A stretch of 64,000 nucleotides of DNA from Bordetella parapertussis (lineage in GTDB: Bacteria > Pseudomonadota > Gammaproteobacteria > Burkholderiales > Burkholderiaceae_B), in NCBI GenBank assembly GCA_945897365.1, contig CAMDFD010000010.1, positions 62,001-126,000 on the forward strand. Direction: 5' to 3'. Of the stretch, positions 32,828-41,770 are shown piece after piece. The stretch's first letter is position 1. Each line of letters starts with the position of its first letter. The translations under genes and the position numbers were made by a program. The notes under the pieces are model-generated. The model had not been told where the DNA came from and did not search any database. It saw only the letters and a list, made by a program, of their open reading frames with translations.

Positions 32828-35800
32828 ACTGTTGCTTCCTTGGAGGCGCGGCGTTGATCAAGCCAGCCATGCAGACTTGCAAAAAGAACGGGTACGAATA
32901 ATAAAGTCGAAACGGTCGCAAGAAGCAAGCCACCAATCACTGTGCGCCCGAGTGGGGCATTTTGTTCAGAGCCCTGTCCAAAGCCGACCGCCATGGGAAT
33001 CATACCGATAATCATCGCCATTGCGGTCATCAGAACAGGCCGGATACGCGTGGCGCCTGCTTCAAGGGCCGCAGCCAGTGGCGAGAGCCCGTCTTTGAGA
33101 CGCTCGCGCGCAAAAGAGATGATCAAAACGCTATTGGCCGTTGCGACGCCCATCGTCATAATGGCGCCCGTCAAGGCCGGCACACTTAGGTTGGTACGGG
33201 TGATCACCAACATCCAGGCAATCCCAGCAAGCGCCGAGATCAGCGCGGCGATGATAATGAAAGGATCAAGCCACGATTGAAAGTTGACGACGATCAACAG
33301 GTAGACCAAGAGCACGGCACCCAGCAGACCAATCCCCAAACCCATATAGGATTGCTTCATGGTTTCCACTTGACCGCGCATGGTCATGCTGCTGCCACGC
33401 GGAAGTTCAGATTTGGCCTCGTCCATAACGACTTGAATATCCATTGCGACTGCGGCGAGGTCACGTCCACGCACGTTCGCGTAAATATTAATGGAGGGAC
33501 GAATGTTGTAGCGCGTCAAAATAGCGAATTCAGTCGTGGGTGTCGAACTCACTAGATTGCCAATCAACTGTGTGCCGCGATTAGCGGCTGAGTTGGCAGT
33601 CGCTGCTGTGGCTGAAGCCGCCGCATTGGCGGGTCCGACGGGAAGTCTGAGCAGGTCATCGAGTGAGTCGATATTATATTGAGGTGTTTGTGCTTGAATC
33701 TGATAGTTGATATTGTTGGCGGGGTTCAGCCAAAACGAAGACGTTGTTTGCGCGCTGCCAGACAAAGGTAGCAAGACGTTTTGAGCAAGATCCTGAGGCG
33801 TCAGACCCATACCTTGCATCCGAGTCCGATCCATTTTTAAGGCAATGGAGGGTTGGTCTAGTCGTTGATGAATATGAACATCGGCGGCACCCGGAATCGC
33901 TGCAATTTTACTGACTAGTTTCGCGGCGAGTTGATGATTAGCTCGGTAGTTGTTGCCGACGATCTGCACGTCGATTGCCGCTGGGGTGCCGAAATTTAAA
34001 ATTTGCGTCACGATGTCGGCGGATTGATAAAAGAATTCAATGCCCGGAAAGCGCTCGCGCAGGATTGGGATCAGTTCGTCCATATACTCCAAGCTTGGTC
34101 GATGACCAGGCTTGAGTGAAATCATGATGTCTGCATCAAATGAGCCAATCGTTCCTGAACTACTATAAGACAGGTTGATACCGCTGTTGGGTAAACCGAC
34201 ATTATCAAGAATGCCTTCCAGGTCTTTTTCGGGAATGACCTCTCGAATGACTTTTTGAACCTCATCAGCCAGAATCGCAGTACGCTCGACGCGTGTGCCC
34301 GTTGGGGCGCGCATATGAAGTTTGATCTGACTCGTATCGACAAAGGGAAATAAATCGCGGCCGAGAATAAAAAAGATGCTGCAAGATAGGAGACAAAAAG
34401 TGAGAAAGCCTGCGATGAATTTTTTACGGTTGCTCAAGAGGTGACCGAGTAACAGCACGTAGCTTTCGCGAAACACCTCGAAGCGAGCGTTGAAGCGAAC
34501 ATGAACCTTGTGAATCCAGCGCCCAACCGGACCTGGCTTGCCCGCATCCTTAAGCATGAGATAGGCGAGCGTAGGCACGAGCGTACGGGAAAGAACATAG
34601 GACGCGAGCATCGCGAAGCTGACCGCCTCGGCCAACGGCACGAATAAATAACGCGCGACACCACCCAGAAAAAACATCGGTACGAACACAATACAGATCG
34701 AGAGCGTGGCGACAAAAGTAGGAATCGCGATCTCGCCAGCGCCATCAAGCACAGCCTGATAAAGATCCTTGCCCATGTGGATGTGGCGTTCGATGTTTTC
34801 GATGGTGACTGTGGCGTCATCGACCAAAATACCGACGGCGAGCGCCAACCCCCCTAGGGTCATGATGTTGATCGTCTCACCTAGCAGATGCAGAGCGATC
34901 AACGAGGTAAAAATTGAGAGCGGAATCGAGATCGCGATGATCGAGGTGGTACGCCAGTTTCCCAAGAACAGCAGCAGCATTAGTGCGGTGAGACCGCCAG
35001 CAATCAATATTTCATGAATCACGCCTGCCAGGGCTTTCTCGACAAAGATGGATTGATCGCCTAGCAGTCTGACATCGATGCCCTCGGGTAATAAGGGTAG
35101 GATGGAGGGCATCTTTTCCTTGACCTCTCGGACAATATCTAGCGTGGATGCGCCACCATTTTTAAGCGCTGTCAGAGTTAAGCCGCGCTCACCGTTTTGA
35201 CGGACGATATTGATTTGTGGCGAAAATCCATCGCGAACGTGAGCCACCTCACGCATGTAGGTTGTTGCACCGTTGACGGTTCTGATGGGGATATTGTTGA
35301 GCTCGGCAATCGAGGTCGGTGAGGAGTTCAACGAAATATTGAATTCGACATCGTCGATCTTTGCAGAGCCGGAGGGTAGGGTGAGGTTCTGAGCCGTAAT
35401 GGCGTTAATGACGTCCGAGGAGGTCATGCCCTTTGCACGTAAAGCCTCTGGGTCGATATCGACCGAAACGGCGCGCACTTTACCACCGTAGGGGAACGGC
35501 ACCGCAATACCCGGAATAGTGACGAGTTGAGGGCGTACGATATTCAGGGCGGCGTCGAATAACTCTTTTTCAGAAAGCGTTTTACTAGACATGCCAATCT
35601 GAATCACCGGGATTGATGAGGCCGTGTACTTGATAATCAGAGGTGGCGCGACGCCCTGAGGCATTTGTCTGAGCGCGGATTGCGAAATCGCGACGACTTG
35701 CGAAATGGCGGTTTGAATATTTGCTTTGGGTTGAAAGTAAATCTTGATGATCGCGATGCCGCCGAGTGAGCGCGACTCGATGTGCTCGATGTCGTTGACG

Positions 35801-36021
35801 GTCGTTGTGATGGAGCGTTCATGATTTTGGGCAATCCGGTTGCCCATTTGTTCGGCAGATAGGCCGCGATAATTCCAAATGACGCTAATCACTGGAATAT
35901 CGATTTCAGGTAAAACGTCGACGGGCGTGCGCTGGATCGCCAGTGGTGCAGAAAGTAAAATGAGAATAGCCATCACGATAAACGTGTATGGCTTATCTAG
36001 TGCGATCCGAACAATCCACAT
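32824..36021 (-). CDS. RND efflux permease (second system, MdtB/hydrophobe-amphiphile branch)
   Basis: A 1065-residue RND pump. It starts WIVRIALDKPYTFIVMAIL and shows the twofold layout of helices and periplasmic loops. TM4 has VGILVDDATVTIENIERH with the proton-relay DD pair. The C-terminal half ends RTVIGGLLLATVSTLLFVPVLF. A low-complexity Ala/Ser/Thr/Asn run of about 20 residues (key part AAASATAATANSAANRG) interrupts the second periplasmic loop and is not typical of the family. The gene leads its operon, with a 165-base leader region before nitronate monooxygenase. Drug or solvent export is likely; the absence of Met-rich or His-rich segments argues against a CusA-type metal pump. Confidence 0.94.
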   Translation of the reverse strand: MWIVRIALDKPYTFIVMAILILLSAPLAIQRTPVDVLPEIDIPVISVIWNYRGLSAEQMGNRIAQNHERSITTTVNDIEHIESRSLGGIAIIKIYFQPKANIQTAISQVVAISQSALRQMPQGVAPPLIIKYTASSIPVIQIGMSSKTLSEKELFDAALNIVRPQLVTIPGIAVPFPYGGKVRAVSVDIDPEALRAKGMTSSDVINAITAQNLTLPSGSAKIDDVEFNISLNSSPTSIAELNNIPIRTVNGATTYMREVAHVRDGFSPQINIVRQNGERGLTLTALKNGGASTLDIVREVKEKMPSILPLLPEGIDVRLLGDQSIFVEKALAGVIHEILIAGGLTALMLLLFLGNWRTTSIIAISIPLSIFTSLIALHLLGETINIMTLGGLALAVGILVDDATVTIENIERHIHMGKDLYQAVLDGAGEIAIPTFVATLSICIVFVPMFFLGGVARYLFVPLAEAVSFAMLASYVLSRTLVPTLAYLMLKDAGKPGPVGRWIHKVHVRFNARFEVFRESYVLLLGHLLSNRKKFIAGFLTFCLLSCSIFFILGRDLFPFVDTSQIKLHMRAPTGTRVERTAILADEVQKVIREVIPEKDLEGILDNVGLPNSGINLSYSSSGTIGSFDADIMISLKPGHRPSLEYMDELIPILRERFPGIEFFYQSADIVTQILNFGTPAAIDVQIVGNNYRANHQLAAKLVSKIAAIPGAADVHIHQRLDQPSIALKMDRTRMQGMGLTPQDLAQNVLLPLSGSAQTTSSFWLNPANNINYQIQAQTPQYNIDSLDDLLRLPVGPANAAASATAATANSAANRGTQLIGNLVSSTPTTEFAILTRYNIRPSINIYANVRGRDLAAVAMDIQVVMDEAKSELPRGSSMTMRGQVETMKQSYMGLGIGLLGAVLLVYLLIVVNFQSWLDPFIIIAALISALAGIAWMLVITRTNLSVPALTGAIMTMGVATANSVLIISFARERLKDGLSPLAAALEAGATRIRPVLMTAMAMIIGMIPMAVGFGQGSEQNAPLGRTVIGGLLLATVSTLLFVPVLFASLHGWLDQRRASKEATV

Positions 36022-36186
36022 CCTGAATACCTGCGTTAAGCGCTTACGTTCTGCTAGCCAGTATGGCTGTACTCGTCAGATCAGCACGCGAGAAGTATAA
36101 AGAAACTGCCTTGTGGAGGACAGATGTATTTCAATATTGCAACGATGCAGGTTGTAGATACTCGATTTTTAAGGGTTTTCCCTAGT
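36022..36186. other. Intergenic leader region between efflux permease and nitronate monooxygenase
   Basis: This 165-base gap must hold the promoter of the leftward efflux operon. On the minus strand TATACT (complement of AGTATA near 36094) could serve as a -10 element, but no good -35 hexamer is at the right spacing. I see no gene, repeat or terminator in it. Confidence 0.4.
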
Positions 36187-37227
36187 TTAGATGTGTTGTA
36201 AGTACTCTTGTTCTAAGACTTCCATGAGTTGCTGAACCTTCATGGGCCGAGCCTGGGCATATGCGCGTCCGGCCCAGAGGCTTTGATGCTCGCCGTCATC
36301 ATGTTGCACAGCGATTTGTCGCAAGGGTATTGTCAGGGTGTTCTGCAGGGGGAAAGGCAAATGGGGCTGTCCCTGCATGGCATCGATGAAAGCATTGCGC
36401 AGGCCTTGCGCACGCCTGCCGGAAAAGCCGTGGGTGAAGACGGTCCCCCGGGTCGGTTTAGTGAGTAAAAAATGCTTATGTGCTGGTGTTGCTCCTGATT
36501 CATCACAAACCAGAAACGCAGTGCCCATTTGTGCCGCCGCCGCACCGGCAGCCTGAGCCAGAGCAATGTCATTGCCCGTCATGAGGCCACCAGCCGCGAC
36601 AACGGGAATACGCAGCGCTGCCGTGAGTTGTCTGACGAGTACAAGGGTGGAGGTATCCTCATCAAGCGTATCGGGCTGAAAGGTTCCGCGATGACCACCC
36701 GCTTCGATCCCTTGTGCGACCACAAAATCGACACCTGCCGCCTCGATCGCTTGGGCTTCGGCTAAACAGGTTGCCGTGACGCCTACAGTGATCCCTGATA
36801 AGCGTGCGCGCTCCAGTATCTCTGGTTGTGGCAAGCCAAAGTGAAAAGTCAGTACTGCAGGCCGGTGAAGCCAAACAGGCTCAAGCATGGCCTTTAAGTC
36901 TGGAATAAAAGGAGGTTGGGGGCTGGCTAGTCTGAGGTCTTGGGTGATCTGCAGGCGCTTGAGCGCGGTAATAGCCTGGTGCTGGAGTTCAGCACTGGGC
37001 GTGGGGATTTCTTGAAAGACGAAAAAATTGGCATTAATGGGACCCGAGGTCAGACGCTTAGCTGCGGCAAGATCATCACTGATTCTTTGAGGAGCACTGT
37101 AGGCAAAGCCAAAGCTGCCCAGGCCGCCTGCCTGTGTCACCCCGGCAACTAGTGCCGGTGTATTGATCCCACCCGCCATGGGAGCTTGAATAATCGGCAC
37201 ACGTAATTGATTTAGAGCAAATGCCAT
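36187..37227 (-). CDS. Nitronate monooxygenase / 2-nitropropane dioxygenase family
   Basis: A 346-residue FMN-dependent TIM-barrel protein. It begins VPIIQAPMAGGINTP and GGLGSFGFAY, the FMN-binding start of the family. VDFVVAQGIEAGGHRGTF carries the conserved His and the phosphate loop. PVVAAGGLMTGNDIALAQAAGAAAAQMGTAFL completes it (key PVVAAGGLMTG, AQMGTAFL). It would oxidise alkyl nitronates such as propionate 3-nitronate to oxo acids and nitrite, protecting against nitro toxins. It stands alone, divergent from the rhodanese gene. Some family members are enoyl reductases, but the QGxEAGGH motif favours nitronate oxidation. Confidence 0.92.
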   Translation of the reverse strand: MAFALNQLRVPIIQAPMAGGINTPALVAGVTQAGGLGSFGFAYSAPQRISDDLAAAKRLTSGPINANFFVFQEIPTPSAELQHQAITALKRLQITQDLRLASPQPPFIPDLKAMLEPVWLHRPAVLTFHFGLPQPEILERARLSGITVGVTATCLAEAQAIEAAGVDFVVAQGIEAGGHRGTFQPDTLDEDTSTLVLVRQLTAALRIPVVAAGGLMTGNDIALAQAAGAAAAQMGTAFLVCDESGATPAHKHFLLTKPTRGTVFTHGFSGRRAQGLRNAFIDAMQGQPHLPFPLQNTLTIPLRQIAVQHDDGEHQSLWAGRAYAQARPMKVQQLMEVLEQEYLQHI

Positions 37228-37337
37228 GGTCGAGTCCGCCTTTTGAGGGTTGGGTGATCCATTCTATCCTCGGAATGCCGTATATCATTGCTTATTAGAA
37301 AGAAAAGATGAAAGACTGAACTTTGGAATTCATTCAA

Positions 37338-38978
37338 ATGCAAAGTATTGCCATCCTCAATATTGAAACGTGTCACTATCAGGCTGTTCGGCAGGCATTA
37401 TTGGATAAAACCGAAATCGCTTTTTTGGACGTGCGCGAGGAAGATCCGCACGCTCAGTCACATCCTTTGTTTGCAGCCAATTTTCCTTTGTCACGATTGG
37501 AGCTTGATGCCTACAGCAAGTTACCGCGGCGTGATGCTTGGCTTGTGACAATCGATGAGGGTGATGTGCCGCTCGACGATTCGGATGCGATGCGGGCGGC
37601 GCAAAGATTGGTGAGTCTTGGGTTTACCCGCGTGAGTGTGTTTGCCGGAGGCGTACGTGCTTGGGCCGCTGCGGGTGGAGAGCTCTTTAAAGATGTCAAT
37701 GTGCCGAGCAAGTCCTTTGGCGAGTTAGTCGAAGCGCGACAACACACACCCTCTCTATCCGCACAGGAAGTCAAAGCACTGATCGATGAGAAAGCCGATG
37801 TGGTGATCGTTGATGTCCGACGGTTTGACGAGTACAACACGATGAGCATTCCTACCGCCATTAGCTGCCCAGGCGCTGAGTTGGTGCTGCGGATCGCCGA
37901 GCTGGCTCCGCGACCCGAGACGCGCGTCATTGTGAATTGCGCAGGTCGTACGCGCAGCATTATCGGCACACAGTCCTTAATCAATGCGGGTATCCCCAAT
38001 CAGGTTTCTGCCTTGCGCAATGGCACAATTGGCTGGACGCTTGCCGAGCAAGTTCTGGATAAAGGGCAAACCAGAAAGTTTTCCGAAGTTTCGCAGGTTA
38101 CGATTAACAGCGCGGCCGAGCGTGCGCGACATGTGGCCGATCGCGCGGGCGTCAAACGCGCAACGCTTGATGAGATACAAATCTGGCGCACTCAGGTTGA
38201 ACGCACGACCTATTTTTTTGACACCCGCAATCCCGAAGAGTTTGTGGCGGGCCACCTATCAGGCTTTCGCTCGATGCCGGGTGGTCAGTTGGTACAAGAA
38301 ACCGAGATGGTCGCGCCCGTACGCGGTGCTAGATTGGTGTTGACTGACTCTGACGGTGTGCGCGCCAATATGACCGCCTCTTGGCTCGCACAGATGGCAT
38401 GGGATGTCTATGTCTTAGAGGGTGTTGACGCGAATGCTTTCAGTATTAAGGGTGTTTGGCAGTCTGAGCTGCCATCACTCCCGCAAGTTCCCATCATTGA
38501 TAGTGAGCGCTTGGCAGCATGCCTAGCTGGGGCCACTTCGGAGTCGGACACAATCGTGGTCGATCTGGGACGTCATGCGCAATACATTCAAGGACACATT
38601 CCTGGTGCGCATTACGTGTTGCGTTCGCAATTCAAAGAAGCCGTGACGCGGTTGCCGAAGGCCTCGCGCTATGTGCTGACCTGTCCGGATGGTGCGATGG
38701 CGCGGTTTGCATACGAGGAGTTTTCCCAAGTGCTGCGTCATGCGCGAGGTGATGCTGAGGTGCTCGTCTTGGAGGGAGGCACGCAGACATGGCGCGAAGC
38801 GAGTCTCGCGCTAGAAAAAGGACCGACGCATTTGGTGTCACCAGCGCTCGATCGTTACAAGCGGCCGTATGAGGGGACAGACAATGCCCGCGAAGCGATG
38901 CAGGGCTATCTCGACTGGGAGTTCGGCTTAGTCGAACAACTCGGACGAGACGGCACGCATCATTTTTGGGTTTTATAA
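37338..38978 (+). CDS. Sulfurtransferase with four rhodanese domains, two with active-site Cys
   Basis: About 546 residues made of four tandem rhodanese modules. Module 1 (about 1-110) has FLDVREEDPHAQSHP but a loop VTIDEGDVP without Cys. Module 2 (about 125-240) has the active loop VNCAGRTRS with Cys201. Module 3 (about 270-370) has FDTRNPEEFVAGHLSG but the loop LTDSDGVRA with Asp in place of Cys. Module 4 (about 395-490) has HIPGAHY and the loop LTCPDGAMA with Cys449. So catalytic and non-catalytic modules alternate. It would transfer sulfane sulfur from thiosulfate or a persulfide in the cytoplasm. No signal peptide is seen. The start is ATG 37338, with TTG 37323 possible. It is divergent from nitronate monooxygenase. 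Confidence 0.88.
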   Translation: MQSIAILNIETCHYQAVRQALLDKTEIAFLDVREEDPHAQSHPLFAANFPLSRLELDAYSKLPRRDAWLVTIDEGDVPLDDSDAMRAAQRLVSLGFTRVSVFAGGVRAWAAAGGELFKDVNVPSKSFGELVEARQHTPSLSAQEVKALIDEKADVVIVDVRRFDEYNTMSIPTAISCPGAELVLRIAELAPRPETRVIVNCAGRTRSIIGTQSLINAGIPNQVSALRNGTIGWTLAEQVLDKGQTRKFSEVSQVTINSAAERARHVADRAGVKRATLDEIQIWRTQVERTTYFFDTRNPEEFVAGHLSGFRSMPGGQLVQETEMVAPVRGARLVLTDSDGVRANMTASWLAQMAWDVYVLEGVDANAFSIKGVWQSELPSLPQVPIIDSERLAACLAGATSESDTIVVDLGRHAQYIQGHIPGAHYVLRSQFKEAVTRLPKASRYVLTCPDGAMARFAYEEFSQVLRHARGDAEVLVLEGGTQTWREASLALEKGPTHLVSPALDRYKRPYEGTDNAREAMQGYLDWEFGLVEQLGRDGTHHFWVL

Positions 38979-38991
38979 AAATCCTGATTAT

Positions 38992-39032
38992 CAGCAAAGG
39001 CTAGCGAAGTACTTTGCTGGCTTTTGCTTTTT
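38992..39032 (+). terminator. Probable terminator of the rhodanese gene
   Basis: CAGCAAAG (38992-38999) pairs perfectly with CTTTGCTG (39012-39019) over a 12-base loop and is followed by GCTTTTGCTTTTT. It starts 13 bases after the rhodanese stop codon. Most of it lies inside the 3' end of the opposing hydrolase gene. The structure is seen directly; function is inferred. Confidence 0.6.
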
Positions 39033-41142
39033 GGATCAGCGCGTTAGCATCTACAGGTAATAAAAAGCCTTCTTTTGTTGCGCGCTCAGAAGCCTTTATC
39101 ACAGCTGCGACATAGCCCTCGTGATTGCCATAACGCTCCTCCAAAGACAAGCGCGGATCTTGATTTGCTTGACGCTCAGCCGCAGTCCGTGCAAAAGGAA
39201 TCATTCCACCAACATAATTACAAATCTGATGTTTATGAAAGGGCTTTACTCCGTCAGCCGTGATGTTCCATCCTAAATACGTTCCAAGAGGCGCATCGAG
39301 CAATACGACGGGCACACCACCTAGTTCGTTGCCATCTAGATTCACCTTCGGAGCGAACATTTTTATGACTTGTTTGACAGGTGGTGGGGCATTTGTCGGG
39401 ATGCCAGAAACATCTAACGCATTGAATTGAGGGCCCCAGTCATAATCCAACACACTCATGATGAAATCGGGTTCAGGCACCGTGGGACGTAAGCCTGGCA
39501 AAGTGGGGAAACCGATATCTTTCTTGTTGGCCAAAGCGAGGGTGCCACTTTGTTCGCCTGGTTTTGGAGCCAGTGTTGGATAGCGGCTAGGTGGTGGTTC
39601 GGTACCTTTCATGACCCAATCTCGAAAATGTACGCGAATTGCATTGACCGTCTCAGTGTGCGGGACAGGATTGGCAGGCAAAATGCCAACCCCAAAGTTA
39701 TTTCCTGGACAGACGGCTGGCGTTTTCGGCAAGCCTACACCGGGCAGACTTGTGTCAAAACCGCCTGCACCACCACCGTGATGACTGCTGGCAATGTAAT
39801 ACCGTCTGACGGTGCTTGGAAGCGGAAGATCTTGTTTGCCATCGGTACCCACCCATTCTGGTGTGAGCTTGAGCGCCCAAACCTCGGCAGAACCGAAATG
39901 CTCAATAATTTTGGGACAGGTGTTGGATGCAGTGCAGCGATCTAGAATACCTGCAGCAGGTAAACCTCGGATGGGGTCTGGATGAGGGAGCCACCATTGC
40001 GGTCCTTCACTGCCTGCTTGATAAAGTTCAAGCACGCCATCGGATTGTGCCCAGCGAAAGTTCAGCGCGATGCGACGTCCGGCAATGATCGGCCACATTC
40101 CATCATGCACGATGCCTCCGTGTTCAGCTTGATTAAAGCCAAGGTGAAGCCAGCCTCTTAGAAAATTTCCCGACTGAGAAACACCCCTTCCAATGCTGTG
40201 TTTAGGTATGCCAGCAACTGGGTTAGAGGTTCCTGAATCATCTTTGGTTGCTTTTTTGAAAAAGTCACCTACATCTCGCCATGCGGCAAAGCCGATTCCT
40301 AAAACATAAGGATCAGCAGCAGTAAAAACGACCTGGTACAGACGTTTGGGATCAAAGCCGTCTTTTAAGCAAATCTGCGTAGCATCGGGTGTGCCAGGAA
40401 ATGGCGTTTTGTCATCGCATTTACCCCAGGCCCAAGCTGAGTCGGAGATGCGAATCTCATCCATGACTTGTCCGTGCATGCCTTCGCCGCCCCTCGAAGT
40501 CAGTTTTGATTTTGATGTGTCAAGTGAAATTGGCTTGTAAGGAAGCGGATTACTTTGCACGATCAGTGGTTGTGATGCCTTGCCTGAACGATTGACGATA
40601 CGCCCAAATACTTCGCCCGTAACAGGATCACCATTGGGTAGGCGTGCGACGGGCACTTCAAGGAACTGACCTGTCTTGGCGGAATTGACAGGACGCACGC
40701 GAGTGTTGCCACTATTGTCACCTTGCCAGGCACTTGCTAGAAAAATGTCACCTAGCTCCTGCTCCCTCGGGGAAAAAGGATAGACACGACCGCGATTGGG
40801 TACATCGTGCCATAGCAACCCACTTGCCTGACTCAGATCGACGGGTTTGTGTATCACAAAGGAGGCCACATATCGAACCTTGCCATCTGGACTCTTGGCG
40901 AGCTCGATATCTTGAATGAGTGCATTTTGCGGCAGCTTGGGATCGAGCTCGCCAAATGCTCGTCCAGCGATTGTTTCATAGGCAATAGGACGGATCATAT
41001 CGACAGCAGGTTTAGCCATCGGCGTCACTTCATCAATCACAATTTTTGTGACGCGCGCTTCTGACGATGTAGCGCCTAACAGGCCAAGAGTGCTGGCGAA
41101 TAGTGCTGAAAAAAGTATTCTTTTTTTGCTTTGGGATTCCAT
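39001..41142 (-). CDS. Exported alpha/beta-hydrolase-domain protein of about 713 residues
   Basis: The protein has a signal peptide (KKRILFSALFASTLGLLGATS, cleavage near SSEARV) and a long mature part that I recognise as the uncharacterised alpha/beta hydrolase domain family of secreted proteins. Candidate nucleophile region is IGRGVSQSGNFLRGWLHLGF, with Ser in GVSQSGNF. A later GGMIPFARTAAERQANQDPRLSLEERYGNHEGYVAAV region (key EERYGNHEGYV) is family-specific. Family members are often near esterase or catabolic genes, but no substrate is established. It is the last gene of a leftward run with the nucleosidase-like gene 18 bases upstream, and converges with the rhodanese gene. Role as an exported esterase or amidase is inference. 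Confidence 0.75.
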   Translation of the reverse strand: MESQSKKRILFSALFASTLGLLGATSSEARVTKIVIDEVTPMAKPAVDMIRPIAYETIAGRAFGELDPKLPQNALIQDIELAKSPDGKVRYVASFVIHKPVDLSQASGLLWHDVPNRGRVYPFSPREQELGDIFLASAWQGDNSGNTRVRPVNSAKTGQFLEVPVARLPNGDPVTGEVFGRIVNRSGKASQPLIVQSNPLPYKPISLDTSKSKLTSRGGEGMHGQVMDEIRISDSAWAWGKCDDKTPFPGTPDATQICLKDGFDPKRLYQVVFTAADPYVLGIGFAAWRDVGDFFKKATKDDSGTSNPVAGIPKHSIGRGVSQSGNFLRGWLHLGFNQAEHGGIVHDGMWPIIAGRRIALNFRWAQSDGVLELYQAGSEGPQWWLPHPDPIRGLPAAGILDRCTASNTCPKIIEHFGSAEVWALKLTPEWVGTDGKQDLPLPSTVRRYYIASSHHGGGAGGFDTSLPGVGLPKTPAVCPGNNFGVGILPANPVPHTETVNAIRVHFRDWVMKGTEPPPSRYPTLAPKPGEQSGTLALANKKDIGFPTLPGLRPTVPEPDFIMSVLDYDWGPQFNALDVSGIPTNAPPPVKQVIKMFAPKVNLDGNELGGVPVVLLDAPLGTYLGWNITADGVKPFHKHQICNYVGGMIPFARTAAERQANQDPRLSLEERYGNHEGYVAAVIKASERATKEGFLLPVDANALIQKAKASKVLR

Positions 41143-41160
41143 ACTGTCTCCTAGGTATTG

Positions 41161-41730
41161 TTATTTGGTGATTTGATGCAACTCCAACAGCTTTTCTAAA
41201 AAGAGTGCTTCGCCGTGGTTGACTTTCTCGTGCCAGACCTGACCTGACACTTCGTTCGTAAAGTCAGTCACATATTTGTACGAGAGCCACGGCAGTCCGT
41301 GCGCATGGGCGACCGTGGCGATCGCGAAGAGTTCCATATCCACCACGTGGATGCCTTGCTCTTGAAGCCAGGGATCTTTTGTGGTCACAAAGCTATCGCC
41401 TGTGCCGCAAGTATGCGTGCCTTGGTGCGAAAAATATTCGTATGGACGTTCACAAAAGGGGACACGTCCACGAGGCGAGAGTGGCTCGGCGATCATGTCA
41501 CGTTGCACCACGCGCTTGATCTCAAGCAGGCCCGAGACGTCTTCACTGACTGCGCCGACTGTACCAAAGTTCACGATGAGTGATGGACGTGTGTGTGCGA
41601 TCGCTTGCAGCGCAGTCATCGTGGCATTGATCTTACCAATGCCTGTATAAAAAACCTGGACGCCTGAGGGCATGCTCGAATGATCAAGCTCGGCGCGCAG
41701 CGCGGTCAGGACGATCAGGTGAGTGTGCAT
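41161..41730 (-). CDS. MTA/SAH nucleosidase-like phosphorylase-family protein
   Basis: A 189-residue protein of the PNP_UDP_1 fold. VNFGTVGAVSE matches the family's N-F-G-T-A-G segment, CGTGDSFV the purine-contact loop, VVDMELFAIATVA the nucleoside-binding Glu segment and YVTDFTNE the catalytic Asp. It is shorter than E. coli MtnN (232 residues), mainly at the N-terminus. ATG 41730 gives a hydrophobic first strand (MHTHLIVLTAL); a longer frame from 41844 would run into the upstream thioesterase gene. It would split methylthioadenosine, adenosylhomocysteine or another nucleoside. It follows the thioesterase gene by 40 bases. Confidence 0.83.
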   Translation of the reverse strand: MHTHLIVLTALRAELDHSSMPSGVQVFYTGIGKINATMTALQAIAHTRPSLIVNFGTVGAVSEDVSGLLEIKRVVQRDMIAEPLSPRGRVPFCERPYEYFSHQGTHTCGTGDSFVTTKDPWLQEQGIHVVDMELFAIATVAHAHGLPWLSYKYVTDFTNEVSGQVWHEKVNHGEALFLEKLLELHQITK

Positions 41731-41770
41731 AATGCTGTGGTGTGTGAGTATTAAAGGCTTGGCTGGAGAT

